Made by a program: the position numbers and the translations under genes
Assembly: GCA_022822855.1 (NCBI GenBank)
Contig: JAJDYG010000034.1
Span: 1 to 52,442 of the forward strand
From: Dehalococcoidia bacterium
GTDB lineage: Bacteria > Chloroflexota > Dehalococcoidia > Bin125
Direction of reading: 5' to 3'
Length of the DNA: 52,442 nucleotides
The notes under the pieces: generated by a model
Databases searched by the model: none
What the model was told of the DNA's origin: nothing
Seen by the model: the letters and a program-made list of their open reading frames with translations, nothing else
Part shown: piece by piece, positions 8,455 to 15,256 of the stretch
Position numbering within the stretch: position 1 is the stretch's first letter
Layout of the letters: each line of letters opens with the position of its first letter

Positions 8455-9193
8455 TAGCGTGCAGGCCGCACTCCTTCTGCGTCGCTTCTTCCCACCACCA
8501 GCGACCGGCGCGCTCGTGCTCGCCGGGATGCGTCGCCCGAGTACACGGCGCGCAGCCGATCGATTTGAAGCCCTGATCGTGCAACGGGTTGTACGGCACA
8601 CCGTAGGACATAATGTGTTGCCAGACTTGGGCCGAGGTCCAGTTGGCCAGCGGATTGAATTTGACCAGCGGATTGCCCTCGCGCCCGAAGCCCGGATCGA
8701 GTTGCACCACGGGAATCTCGGCGCGCGTGCCGGGCGACTGGTCCCTGCGCTGACCCGTGATGTAAGCGTCCACCGAGGCCAACGCCCGACCGAGCGGCTC
8801 GACCTTGCGGATCCCGCAACACTCCCCGTGACCGTCGGTGCGGAAACTGAACAGACCCTTCTCTCGGACCAGCCCCTCAACCGCATCGGCCTGCGGGGAG
8901 TACGCCTCGATCGGGACGTCATAATGCTCTCTGACCCGCTGGATGAACTCGAGCGTCTCGGGGTGGAGCCGGCCCGTATCAAGGCTGAACACACTGAACG
9001 AGCGATCCAGCTTCTTTGCCTCCCGCGCCGCAAAGTCGACCAGCACGACATCCTCGGCCCCGCTGAACGAAATCGTCAGGTAGTCGAAGTTTGACAGCGC
9101 TTCGGCGATGATGTCGGCGGGATGAGCCTTGGCCAACCGCTGCGCGGTCGCCTCGATCTGTGTCGCCTCGAATGCACTGGCGGTCGTGGTCAT
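8411..9193 (-). CDS. cysH: APS/PAPS reductase CysH (4Fe-4S, APS-reductase type)
   Basis: CysH reduces activated sulfate to sulfite using thioredoxin or glutaredoxin. The 260-residue protein has the PP-loop start [13 protein letters not shown], the [10 protein letters not shown] motif at 71-80 and the substrate-binding region [14 protein letters not shown]. Two cysteine pairs, Cys125-Cys126 (GECCGIRK) and Cys214/Cys217 ([10 protein letters not shown]), would ligate a 4Fe-4S cluster. This marks the APS-reducing group rather than cluster-free E. coli PAPS reductase. The catalytic cysteine is Cys242 in KECGLH. It is divergent from the Rrf2 regulator, with an imperfect 25-bp palindrome between them, and its 3' end overlaps the small redox gene in antisense. 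No sulfate adenylyltransferase lies in the window. Confidence 0.93.
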   Translation of the reverse strand: MTTTASAFEATQIEATAQRLAKAHPADIIAEALSNFDYLTISFSGAEDVVLVDFAAREAKKLDRSFSVFSLDTGRLHPETLEFIQRVREHYDVPIEAYSPQADAVEGLVREKGLFSFRTDGHGECCGIRKVEPLGRALASVDAYITGQRRDQSPGTRAEIPVVQLDPGFGREGNPLVKFNPLANWTSAQVWQHIMSYGVPYNPLHDQGFKSIGCAPCTRATHPGEHERAGRWWWEEATQKECGLHAINLGNLENLGSPER

Positions 9194-9213
9194 TGGGCTG
9201 CTCCGGCGAGCGG

Positions 9214-9238
9214 TCGGTAGACCAGGTTGGTCGACCGA
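9214..9238. promoter_or_regulatory. 25-bp imperfect palindrome, candidate Rrf2 operator
   Basis: The arms TCGGTaGACCA and TGGTCgACCGA flank a central GGT; ten of eleven positions pair. The site starts 20 bp upstream of the cysH start codon and overlaps the candidate -35 of the Rrf2 gene. This is the expected place for an autoregulating repressor that also controls cysH. That Rrf2 binds it is inference. Confidence 0.55.
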
Positions 9239-9254
9239 GGTGAAATGTTACTAT
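9227..9254 (+). promoter_or_regulatory. Candidate promoter of the Rrf2 gene
   Basis: TTGGTC at 9227-9232 and TACTAT at 9249-9254, separated by 16 bp, match sigma-70-like boxes at 4 of 6 positions each. This stretch is locally AT-rich in GC-rich surroundings. The -35 lies inside the palindrome. Confidence 0.4.
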
Positions 9255-9310
9255 TTCAGTCAAGATTATCCGCATCGCTTCAAACGCGATACGGCAGAGA
9301 TGTTCTCCAG

Positions 9311-9772
9311 ATGATGAAGCTGTCGTCCACCAGCGATTACGGGATTCGTGCGCTGGTCGATCTTGCCCAGCATGACGACGGCGCGCCGATCCCTTCGTCG
9401 GAAATCGCCGAGCGCCAGGGGATCCCACCCTCGCTCGCCGGTCAGGTGCTCGGTCGGCTGCGCGCTGCCGGATTCATCTCCTCTGCCCGAGGCGCTCAGG
9501 GTGGACATCAGCTGGCGCTGGCCCCTGACGAGATCAGACTGGACCGCGTCGTCGAGGCGCTGGAAGGACCGCTGACGCTGGCCGCCTGCCTCGAGCGGGG
9601 CGCGCAAAACGGTCGAGCTTCGGAGCGCTGTACCGGGGCGGCCGCGCAAGTCCGCCTCTGGGACGACGTGCGCGCCGCCATTCTGGACACCCTGGCCGAC
9701 CGCTCAATCGCCGACCTGGCTGCGGAATCGGCCCTGATCGATTCACCGACCGGCGGTCGATACCACATCTAG
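9311..9772 (+). CDS. Rrf2-family transcriptional regulator, likely of sulfur/cysteine genes
   Basis: A protein of about 153 residues with an N-terminal winged helix-turn-helix. MKLSSTSDYGIRALVDLA, IPSSEIAERQGIPPSLAGQVL and LRAAGFISSARGAQGG are characteristic of Rrf2 proteins (IscR, CymR, NsrR). Counted from the second ATG, it has Cys92 and Cys106 where IscR has three cysteines, so a normal three-Cys cluster site is incomplete. Two adjacent ATG codons at 9311 and 9314 are both possible; the frame runs further upstream, but the family start is MKLS. It lies divergent from cysH and directly upstream of cysK, so a CymR-like role in cysteine supply is a reasonable inference. Confidence 0.88.
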   Translation: MMKLSSTSDYGIRALVDLAQHDDGAPIPSSEIAERQGIPPSLAGQVLGRLRAAGFISSARGAQGGHQLALAPDEIRLDRVVEALEGPLTLAACLERGAQNGRASERCTGAAAQVRLWDDVRAAILDTLADRSIADLAAESALIDSPTGGRYHI

Positions 9773-9813
9773 ACCAACCACCTGACCGCCAACCTGACGA
9801 GACGAACGCCACC

Positions 9814-10767
9814 TTGAGCCTGACTCGACCGCTGCTCGCAGATTCCGTGCTCGATTTAATCGGCGCGACCCCGATGGTCACGCTGCGCCGCGTTGTGCCC
9901 GACAGCGGCGCGGAAGTCGTCGCCAAACTTGAATCGCTGAATCCCGGTGGGTCCGTCAAAGACCGAATCGCCCGAGCGATGATCGACGACGCGGAGTGCA
10001 GCGGCGCGCTGAGGCCCGGAGACGTCATCGTCGAGCCGACCTCGGGCAACACAGGCGTAGGGCTGGCGCTGGTGGCGGCGGTCAAGGGCTATCGCCTGAT
10101 CCTGACCATGCCGGAAGACATGTCGCACGAGCGACGACGATTGCTGGAGCGGTTTGGCGCGGAGGTGGTGCTGACGCCGGCAATCGAGGGCATGACCGGC
10201 GCCGTCTTCGCGGCTGAAGAACTTGCTTCCGAGGACGGCTACTTCATGCCTCAGCAGTTTCAGAATCTCTCCAATCCCGAGATCCACCGCCGAACCACCG
10301 CACAGGAAATCTGGTCGGCGCTGGAAGATCGCGAAATGCCCGACGGCGAGCGCCTCCACGCATTCGTCACGGGCGTGGGCACCGGCGGTACCATCACCGG
10401 CGTCGGCGAAGTGCTGCGCGAGCGACGGCCTGGCCTGTCCGTGACGGCCGTCGAGCCTGAGCGCTCCCCGGTATTGCAGGGCGGACGCTTCTCCGTGCAC
10501 GCCATTCAGGGCATCGGCGCTTCGTTCGTGCCCGGCGTCCTCAACCGCGAGGTCTACGACGAGGTGATTGGCGTCTCCGATCGCGACGCCGAGCAGATGA
10601 TGCTTCGCCTAACGCGTGAAGAGGGCATCTTGTGTGGGATTTCATCGGGCGCGAACGTGTACGCGGCGAACGTCGTCGCCGAGCGACTTGGACCCGGTTG
10701 TCGCGTGGTCACCACGATCTGCGACACAGGCGAGCGGTACCTGTCGATGCCGCTCTCCGACAGTTAA
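9814..10767 (+). CDS. cysK: Cysteine synthase (O-acetylserine sulfhydrylase type)
   Basis: This 317-residue PLP enzyme makes cysteine from O-acetylserine and sulfide. It has the PLP lysine Lys49 in NPGGSVKDR, the TSGNT loop at 76-80 and the CysK-type segment EPERSPVLQGG followed by IQGIGASFVPG. This last segment separates it from the CysM-type paralogue at 12316. The start is uncertain: a TTG at 9814 fits best, and a GTG at 9847 (starting MLDLIGATPMV) is the alternative; neither has a strong ribosome-binding site. It follows the Rrf2 gene by 41 bp and likely shares its control. Confidence 0.9.
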   Translation: MSLTRPLLADSVLDLIGATPMVTLRRVVPDSGAEVVAKLESLNPGGSVKDRIARAMIDDAECSGALRPGDVIVEPTSGNTGVGLALVAAVKGYRLILTMPEDMSHERRRLLERFGAEVVLTPAIEGMTGAVFAAEELASEDGYFMPQQFQNLSNPEIHRRTTAQEIWSALEDREMPDGERLHAFVTGVGTGGTITGVGEVLRERRPGLSVTAVEPERSPVLQGGRFSVHAIQGIGASFVPGVLNREVYDEVIGVSDRDAEQMMLRLTREEGILCGISSGANVYAANVVAERLGPGCRVVTTICDTGERYLSMPLSDS

Positions 10768-10805
10768 GTGCAGCGAGCGAGCCGAGAGGCTGAGAGGACA
10801 AGTCA

Positions 10806-11894
10806 ATGAGCGTGAAGGTCTACATTCCAACGCCGTTTCGCAAGATTACGGGCAACCGCACCTTCGTCGACGCCGACGGAATAGACGTCAACGGCGTATT
10901 GCGCGACCTCGACCAGCGCTTCCCCGGCTTCGGCGAGATGGTCTTTGACGGCGAGCAGGAACTGCTCGAACACGTCAACGTCTACGTCAACAACCATGAA
11001 ATCGCCTCGCTCGAAGGACCCGAGACCCCGGTCTCGGACGGCGACGAGTTGGCCGTGATCCCGGCCATCGCCGGCGGTGCCGGTGCGGCGATGACACCGG
11101 AAATGGTCGAGCGCTACTCGCGCCACCTGATCATGGACCAGGTCGGCCCGCTCGGTCAGCGCAAGCTGATCGACGGCAAGATTCTGGCCGTCGGCGCGGG
11201 CGGCCTCGGATCGCCGGTGCTGGTCTACCTCGCCGCCGCCGGAATCGGCACGATCGGCATCGCCGACTTCGACGTCGTCGACCGCTCCAACCTGCAGCGC
11301 CAGATCATCCACGGCACCTCGGACATTGGGCGGATGAAAGTCGACTCGGCCAAGGACCGGATTCTCGACATGAATCCGAACATCAACGTGATCACTCACA
11401 CCTCGCCGCTGACCTCCGACAATGCGATGGAGATCATCCCCGAGTACGACGTGATCATCAACGGGGCCGACAACTTCGCCACCCGCTACCTCGTCAACGA
11501 CGCCGCCTTCCTCTCCGAGAAGATCCTCGTCGACGGCTCGATCTTCCTCTTCGAGGGTCAGGTCACCACGTTCTTCCCGGGCGAGGGCTGCTACCGCTGC
11601 CTCTATCCGTCGCCGCCGCCTCCGGGCATGGTGCCCTCCTGCTCCGAGGCCGGTGTGCTCGGCGTTCTGCCCGGCACGGTCGGCGCGATCCAGGCGACCG
11701 AGGCGATCAAGGTCCTGCTCGAACAGGGCGAACCGCTCAAGAACCGCCTGCTGCTCTACGACGCCCTGGCGATGGATTTCCGCACCGTCAAGATCCGCCG
11801 CGATCCCGGCTGCCCGCTCTGCGGAGACGCGCCAACCGTCACCGAACTCATCGACTACGAAGAGTTCTGCGGCTCCCCCTTCCACGAGAACTAA
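10806..11894 (+). CDS. moeB: MoaD/CysO-like carrier fused to MoeB/ThiF-type adenylyltransferase
   Basis: A 362-residue fusion. Residues 1-91 are a beta-grasp ubiquitin-like sulfur carrier (VKVYIPTPFRKIT, HVNVYVNNHEI) ending at AIAGG (Gly90-Gly91). Residues about 96-362 are an E1-like adenylyltransferase: GAGGLGS ATP loop at 130-136, adenylation Asp222 in ADNFATR, zinc cysteines 262/265 and 336/339, and Cys279 in CSEAG. It lacks the C-terminal rhodanese domain of mycobacterial MoeZ; a separate sulfurtransferase lies at 13354. The enzyme would adenylate the C-terminus of a carrier before thiocarboxylate formation. The fused carrier's Gly-Gly is internal, so it can act only after cleavage or is purely structural. 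An internal ATG at codon 96 could give the E1 part alone, but no good Shine-Dalgarno precedes it. Confidence 0.88.
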   Translation: MSVKVYIPTPFRKITGNRTFVDADGIDVNGVLRDLDQRFPGFGEMVFDGEQELLEHVNVYVNNHEIASLEGPETPVSDGDELAVIPAIAGGAGAAMTPEMVERYSRHLIMDQVGPLGQRKLIDGKILAVGAGGLGSPVLVYLAAAGIGTIGIADFDVVDRSNLQRQIIHGTSDIGRMKVDSAKDRILDMNPNINVITHTSPLTSDNAMEIIPEYDVIINGADNFATRYLVNDAAFLSEKILVDGSIFLFEGQVTTFFPGEGCYRCLYPSPPPPGMVPSCSEAGVLGVLPGTVGAIQATEAIKVLLEQGEPLKNRLLLYDALAMDFRTVKIRRDPGCPLCGDAPTVTELIDYEEFCGSPFHEN

Positions 11895-11930
11895 TGCCCC
11901 GTCTGGGAGAGAAGCCAACAGAACTCCACT

Positions 11931-11970
11931 CTCCCCCCTCTGGGGGGAGATGCCGAAGGCAGAGGGGGGC
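11931..11970. repeat. Family A hairpin repeat upstream of cysO
   Basis: CTCCCCCCTCTGGGGGGAG plus TGCCGAAGGCAGAGGGGGGC lies between the fusion gene and cysO, ending about 25 bp before the cysO start. It is within the transcribed spacer of the operon. Confidence 0.7.
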
Positions 11971-11995
11971 CGCCCCCAGCGAGAGGAAGCAACAT

Positions 11996-12316
11996 ATGGC
12001 AGTTGAAGTCCGAGTCCCCTCCATGCTGCAAAAGTTCACCGACGGCGAGAGAAAGGTGCAGATCGAATCGGCCAACGTCGGCGAACTACTGACCACGCTG
12101 GAAACTTCCTATCCGGGCATCGGTCACCAGTTGCTCGAGGACGGCGAGCTGCGCCGCTTCGTCAACATCTACCTCAACGACGAGGACATCCGTTTCCTCG
12201 ACGGCATGGAGACCTCGCTGACCGACGGCGATGTCCTCGCCATCCTCCCCGCACTCGCCGGAGGCGCTCACCGCCGTGCCGCAGGCGTTCACCGCCGTGC
12301 CGGAGGCGCTCGCTAA
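11996..12316 (+). CDS. cysO: CysO-like sulfur-carrier protein with C-terminal tail
   Basis: A 106-residue ubiquitin-like protein. Its central RRFVNIYLNDEDIRF and end ILPALAGG strongly recall M. tuberculosis CysO, the thiocarboxylated carrier used by CysM. The start ATG at 11996 follows GAGAGGAAG at good spacing. The Gly-Gly that should be the C-terminus is at 89-90, but 16 more residues follow (AHRRAAGVHRRAGGAR). They are encoded by a 21-bp tandem repeat at 12263-12313, and a second Gly-Gly at 103-104 also sits before the end. To work as a carrier the tail must be removed, for which the JAMM peptidase at 15253 is the obvious candidate. The stop overlaps the cysM start (TAATG). Confidence 0.87.
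   Translation: MAVEVRVPSMLQKFTDGERKVQIESANVGELLTTLETSYPGIGHQLLEDGELRRFVNIYLNDEDIRFLDGMETSLTDGDVLAILPALAGGAHRRAAGVHRRAGGAR
12263..12313 (+). repeat. 21-bp tandem repeat encoding the CysO tail
   Basis: Units start at 12263, 12284 and 12305 (the third is partial). Units one and two differ at two of 21 positions (GGCGCTCACC versus GGCGTTCACC, and the last bases GCA versus GGA). The repeat is in frame and encodes the HRRA-containing extension after the carrier Gly-Gly. Confidence 0.85.
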
Positions 12317-13275
12317 TGGTGACCGCCGCTCCGGTCCGTTACAAGTCGCTGCTGGACACGATCGGCGATACCCCCCTCGTCCGACTGCAGCGAACGTCGC
12401 CCAATCCCGACGTCGCCATCTGGGTGAAGCTCGAAGGCCAGAACCCGACCGGGTCGGTCAAGGACCGGATCGCGAGGGCGATGATCGACGCGGCCCACGC
12501 CGACGGCTCGCTCAAACCTGGGCAGACCATTCTAGAACCCACCTCCGGCAACACCGGACTGTCGATCGCGCTGATGGGCCGATTGACCGGACATCCCGTC
12601 CGCTGCGTGATGCCCGAGTCGGTCTCGGTCGAACGACGCGACCTGCTCTCCTTCTTCGGAGCCGAGGTTGTGCTCTCGCCCGGCGAGACCGGCTCCAACG
12701 GCGCGGTCCGCATGGCCAAGGAGATGTACGAGGCTGACTCCTCGGTCTTCATGCCGATGCAGTACGAGAACGCCGCCAATCCCGGCGCGCACTACGAGAC
12801 CACCGGCCCCGAGATCTACCGCGACTGTCCCGAGATCACCCACTTCGTCGCCGGTCTCGGCACCGGCGGCACGCTGACCGGCGTCGGCCGCTACCTCAAG
12901 GAGCAAGATCCGAATATCAAGATCGTCGCTGCCGCCCCGCACCCTGGCGATCTGGTCCAGGGCCTGCGCTCGCTCGAGGAGGGCTACATCCCGCCAGTCC
13001 TCGACGAGTCCGTCCTTGACGGCCGGATCATGGTCGATTCCCGAACCTCGTTCGCCGTCGTCAAGCGACTGCTCGAAGAGGAAGGCATCTTCGCCGGCAT
13101 CTCATGCGGAGCCGCGGTCCGAGCCGCCCAACGAGCCGCCGAGCGCCTCGACACAGGCAACATCGTCGTCCTCCTCGCCGACGGCGGTTGGAAGTACCTC
13201 TCCACCGGCCTCTGGAACCGAGACTACGAAGACATCGCCGGCGACGAAGAAATCGAAGGCAAAATCTGGTGGTAA
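12316..13275 (+). CDS. cysM: CysM-type cysteine synthase using a CysO thiocarboxylate
   Basis: The 319-residue PLP enzyme resembles mycobacterial CysM, which makes CysO-cysteine from O-phosphoserine and CysO thiocarboxylate. The PLP lysine is Lys49 in NPTGSVKDR and the TSGNT loop is at 76-80. Arg218 in QGLRSLEEG lines up, by my recall of the sequence, with the M. tuberculosis CysM arginine that selects O-phosphoserine. The C-terminal GWKYLSTG...EGKIWW also follows the mycobacterial pattern, including the tail that closes over the active site. It is coupled to cysO by a TAATG overlap. This is the second cysteine synthase in the cluster; the first, at 9814, is of the CysK type. Confidence 0.9.
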   Translation: MVTAAPVRYKSLLDTIGDTPLVRLQRTSPNPDVAIWVKLEGQNPTGSVKDRIARAMIDAAHADGSLKPGQTILEPTSGNTGLSIALMGRLTGHPVRCVMPESVSVERRDLLSFFGAEVVLSPGETGSNGAVRMAKEMYEADSSVFMPMQYENAANPGAHYETTGPEIYRDCPEITHFVAGLGTGGTLTGVGRYLKEQDPNIKIVAAAPHPGDLVQGLRSLEEGYIPPVLDESVLDGRIMVDSRTSFAVVKRLLEEEGIFAGISCGAAVRAAQRAAERLDTGNIVVLLADGGWKYLSTGLWNRDYEDIAGDEEIEGKIWW

Positions 13276-13281
13276 TCAAGA

Positions 13282-13324
13282 CCTCCCCCTTTGGGGGAGG
13301 TGTCACGAAGTGACGGAGCGGGCC
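13282..13324. repeat. Family A hairpin repeat between cysM and the sulfurtransferase gene
   Basis: CCTCCCCCTTTGGGGGAGG is followed by TGTCACGAAGTGACGGAGCGGG, which includes the small inverted repeat GTCACgaaGTGAC. It begins seven bases after the cysM stop. Confidence 0.75.
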
Positions 13325-13353
13325 TCCGTCCAGTCCACTGAAAGGACACCAAC

Positions 13354-14199
13354 ATGACCGACTACGCACACCCCGAGAAACTCGTATCGACCGACTGGGT
13401 CGCCGACAACCTCGACAACCCGAACGTCGTTCTGATCGAGGTCGACGTCGACACTTCCGCCTACGACGAAGGCCACCCTCCGGGAGCCGTCGCCTGGAAC
13501 TGGACCTCACAGCTCCAGGACCAGGTTTCCCGAGACGTGGCCTCCCGCGAGGTCGTCACCGACCTGCTGCGCAGCGCCGGCGCCAACGACGACTCGCAGA
13601 TCGTCCTCTTCGGCGACAACAACAACTGGTTCGCCGCCTACGCCCTCTGGATGCTCGAGCTCTACGGCGTCACCAACACCGCCCTGATGGATGGAGGCCG
13701 GATCAAGTGGGAGGCCGAGGGCCGCGCCACCACGACCGACGCTCCCGCAGCAGCCTCTGGCAACATCGCCGTCGCCGAGCGCGATGAAGCCCTGCGCGCC
13801 AAGCTGCCCGACGTGCTCGCCCACGTCGAGGCAGGTGGACAACTGGTCGACGTTCGTTCGCCCGACGAGTTCAACGGCGTGATCATGGCTCCGCCGGGCC
13901 TGCCCGAGACCGCCCAGCGCAAGGGCCACGTGCCCGGAGCATCGAACATCCCCTGGGCCACCGCGGTCGCCGAGGACGGCACCTTCAAGTCGGCCGACGA
14001 GCTCAGCGGCATCTACCAGGCGCAGGGCATCACCGGCGACCAGCCAGTCATCGCCTACTGCCGAATCGGCGAGCGCTCTTCCCACAGTTGGTTCGCCCTC
14101 CGCTACCTGCTGGGCATCGACAACACCTCGAACTACGACGGCTCCTGGACCGAATACGGCTCAGTCGTCGGCGTCCCGATCGACAACCCGTCAGCGTAA
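13354..14199 (+). CDS. Tandem-rhodanese sulfurtransferase (CysA2/SseA-like)
   Basis: This 281-residue protein has two rhodanese domains. The first (about 8-125) appears inactive, with no catalytic Cys in its loop (FGDNNNWFAAY). The second (150-281) carries Cys236 in AYCRIGERSSHSWF, the thiosulfate/mercaptopyruvate sulfurtransferase active loop. The end YDGSWTEYGSVVGVPI matches the mycobacterial CysA2/CysA3 type. Because the E1-like protein at 10806 lacks its own rhodanese domain, this enzyme is the likely sulfur donor for thiocarboxylation of CysO. An AAAGGACACC ribosome-binding region precedes the ATG. Confidence 0.88.
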   Translation: MTDYAHPEKLVSTDWVADNLDNPNVVLIEVDVDTSAYDEGHPPGAVAWNWTSQLQDQVSRDVASREVVTDLLRSAGANDDSQIVLFGDNNNWFAAYALWMLELYGVTNTALMDGGRIKWEAEGRATTTDAPAAASGNIAVAERDEALRAKLPDVLAHVEAGGQLVDVRSPDEFNGVIMAPPGLPETAQRKGHVPGASNIPWATAVAEDGTFKSADELSGIYQAQGITGDQPVIAYCRIGERSSHSWFALRYLLGIDNTSNYDGSWTEYGSVVGVPIDNPSA

Positions 14200-14202
14200 A
14201 GA

Positions 14203-14244
14203 CCTCCCCCTTTGGGGGAGGTGCCCCGTAGGGGCGGAGGGGGC
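14203..14244. repeat. Family A hairpin repeat after the sulfurtransferase gene
   Basis: CCTCCCCCTTTGGGGGAGG followed by TGCCCCGTAGGGGCGGAGGGGG, with a nested GCCCCgtaGGGGC hairpin. It lies between the sulfurtransferase and the next operon gene, the third such element in this operon. Confidence 0.75.
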
Positions 14245-14252
14245 CGCCGAGC

Positions 14253-14630
14253 GTGCCCACCGACCACGTCTGGAAACGTACCGTCGCCCGAGCTGTCAAC
14301 TCGGGCGACGCCTCCACGTTGCCGATCCACTTTGCCGCCTCCGTGCTCAACCGCTACATCGACGGCGGAGCGAGGATCCTGAGAACCAACACGGTCGGCC
14401 GTCTGCTCCAGCCGGGTAAGGCGGTGATCGACTTCGGCATCGTCGAGGACGACGCGGTCATCCACCTCCGCTTCGGCGACATCGCCGCGCTGATCCCCGA
14501 GTCCGAGCTTGACCACTGGCTCGACCACCTCGTTCCGCCGACGGCCAGCCGTCCCTACCTGCAGATGACCCTCCAACCCGGCGCCTGCCACGACGACGGC
14601 GAGCTGCGCGAGTGGGCGCCTGGGGGATAG
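14253..14630 (+). CDS. Unknown 125-residue protein ending in Gly-Gly
   Basis: I do not recognise this protein. It starts with GTG at 14253. It is predicted to be mixed alpha/beta: an N-terminal helix (VWKRTVARAVN, then FAASVLNRYID), a strand-rich middle (ILRTNTVGRLL, KAVIDFGIVEDDAVIHLRFG) and a helix ESELDHWLDHLV. The C-terminus is EWAPGG, a terminal di-glycine, noteworthy in an operon with an E1-like enzyme and a JAMM peptidase. However, the codons GGG GGA also form the Shine-Dalgarno of the methyltransferase gene two bases downstream, so the di-glycine may be a by-product of that site. There is no signal peptide or membrane segment. Confidence 0.7.
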   Translation: MPTDHVWKRTVARAVNSGDASTLPIHFAASVLNRYIDGGARILRTNTVGRLLQPGKAVIDFGIVEDDAVIHLRFGDIAALIPESELDHWLDHLVPPTASRPYLQMTLQPGACHDDGELREWAPGG

Positions 14631-14632
14631 AC

Positions 14633-15256
14633 GTGTCGGTTCAATTCCCTCTACTGCCCACCCTCGACGCCGACGAGCGCTACGCCGTCATCTACGCCGA
14701 CCCGCCCTGGGACTACAAGGGACAGCTGCAGCACGCTGGACCGGGCAGCGGCGACTCGGGCGGCGCGGTTCGCCACTACGAGACGGTCAAACTGCAGGAC
14801 TTGATGGACCTCGACGTCCCCTCGATCTCCGCGAACGACTCGCTGCTCTTCATGTGGGCGACCTCCCCCCACCTCGACCAGGCCATCGACCTCGGCAAGG
14901 CCTGGGGCTTCTCCTGGGCCACCGTCGCCTTCGTCTGGGACAAGCAGCGCGTCAATCCCGGCTTTTACACGATGTCGCAATGCGAACTGTGCCTGGTCTT
15001 CAAGCGCGGACGGATTCCAACGCCCCGTGGAGCCCGCAACGTTCGTCAACTGGTTTCCGAGGCGCGAGCGGAGCATTCGCGAAAGCCGGTCGAGGTGCGG
15101 CGTAGGATCGAGCAGATGTTTCCCCGCCAGCGCAAGATCGAGCTCTTCGCCAGAGACGCCGATGTTCACGGCTGGGACACCTGGGGCGCTGATATCCCCC
15201 ATCCACAGACCGAGCGCACGTTCTGGCAAGAACAGCGGGAGGCGGCCAACACATGA
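14633..15256 (+). CDS. MT-A70 family adenine-N6 methyltransferase
   Basis: A 207-residue protein with the catalytic DPPW motif at 23-26 (AVIYADPPWDYKG), the helix SLLFMWATSPHLDQAI, and FVWDKQRVNPGFYTMSQCELCLVFKRG, as in MT-A70 enzymes. RKPVEVRRRIEQMFP and KIELFARDADVHGWDTWG form the SAM-binding end. Targets of bacterial members are usually DNA adenine. I chose GTG 14633, preceded at six bases by TGGGGGA, over GTG 14612, which overlaps the upstream gene. No restriction enzyme is adjacent. It sits between an unknown gene and the JAMM peptidase, whose ATG overlaps its stop by four bases, so it is locked into the sulfur operon. A role there is not obvious. Confidence 0.88.
   Translation: MSVQFPLLPTLDADERYAVIYADPPWDYKGQLQHAGPGSGDSGGAVRHYETVKLQDLMDLDVPSISANDSLLFMWATSPHLDQAIDLGKAWGFSWATVAFVWDKQRVNPGFYTMSQCELCLVFKRGRIPTPRGARNVRQLVSEARAEHSRKPVEVRRRIEQMFPRQRKIELFARDADVHGWDTWGADIPHPQTERTFWQEQREAANT

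Noticed and set aside
10806..11894. Reading the MoaD-MoeB fusion as a frameshift or assembly error
   Set aside because: The frame is continuous across the junction with normal codon use and no homopolymer run at the boundary, though read-level checking was not possible.
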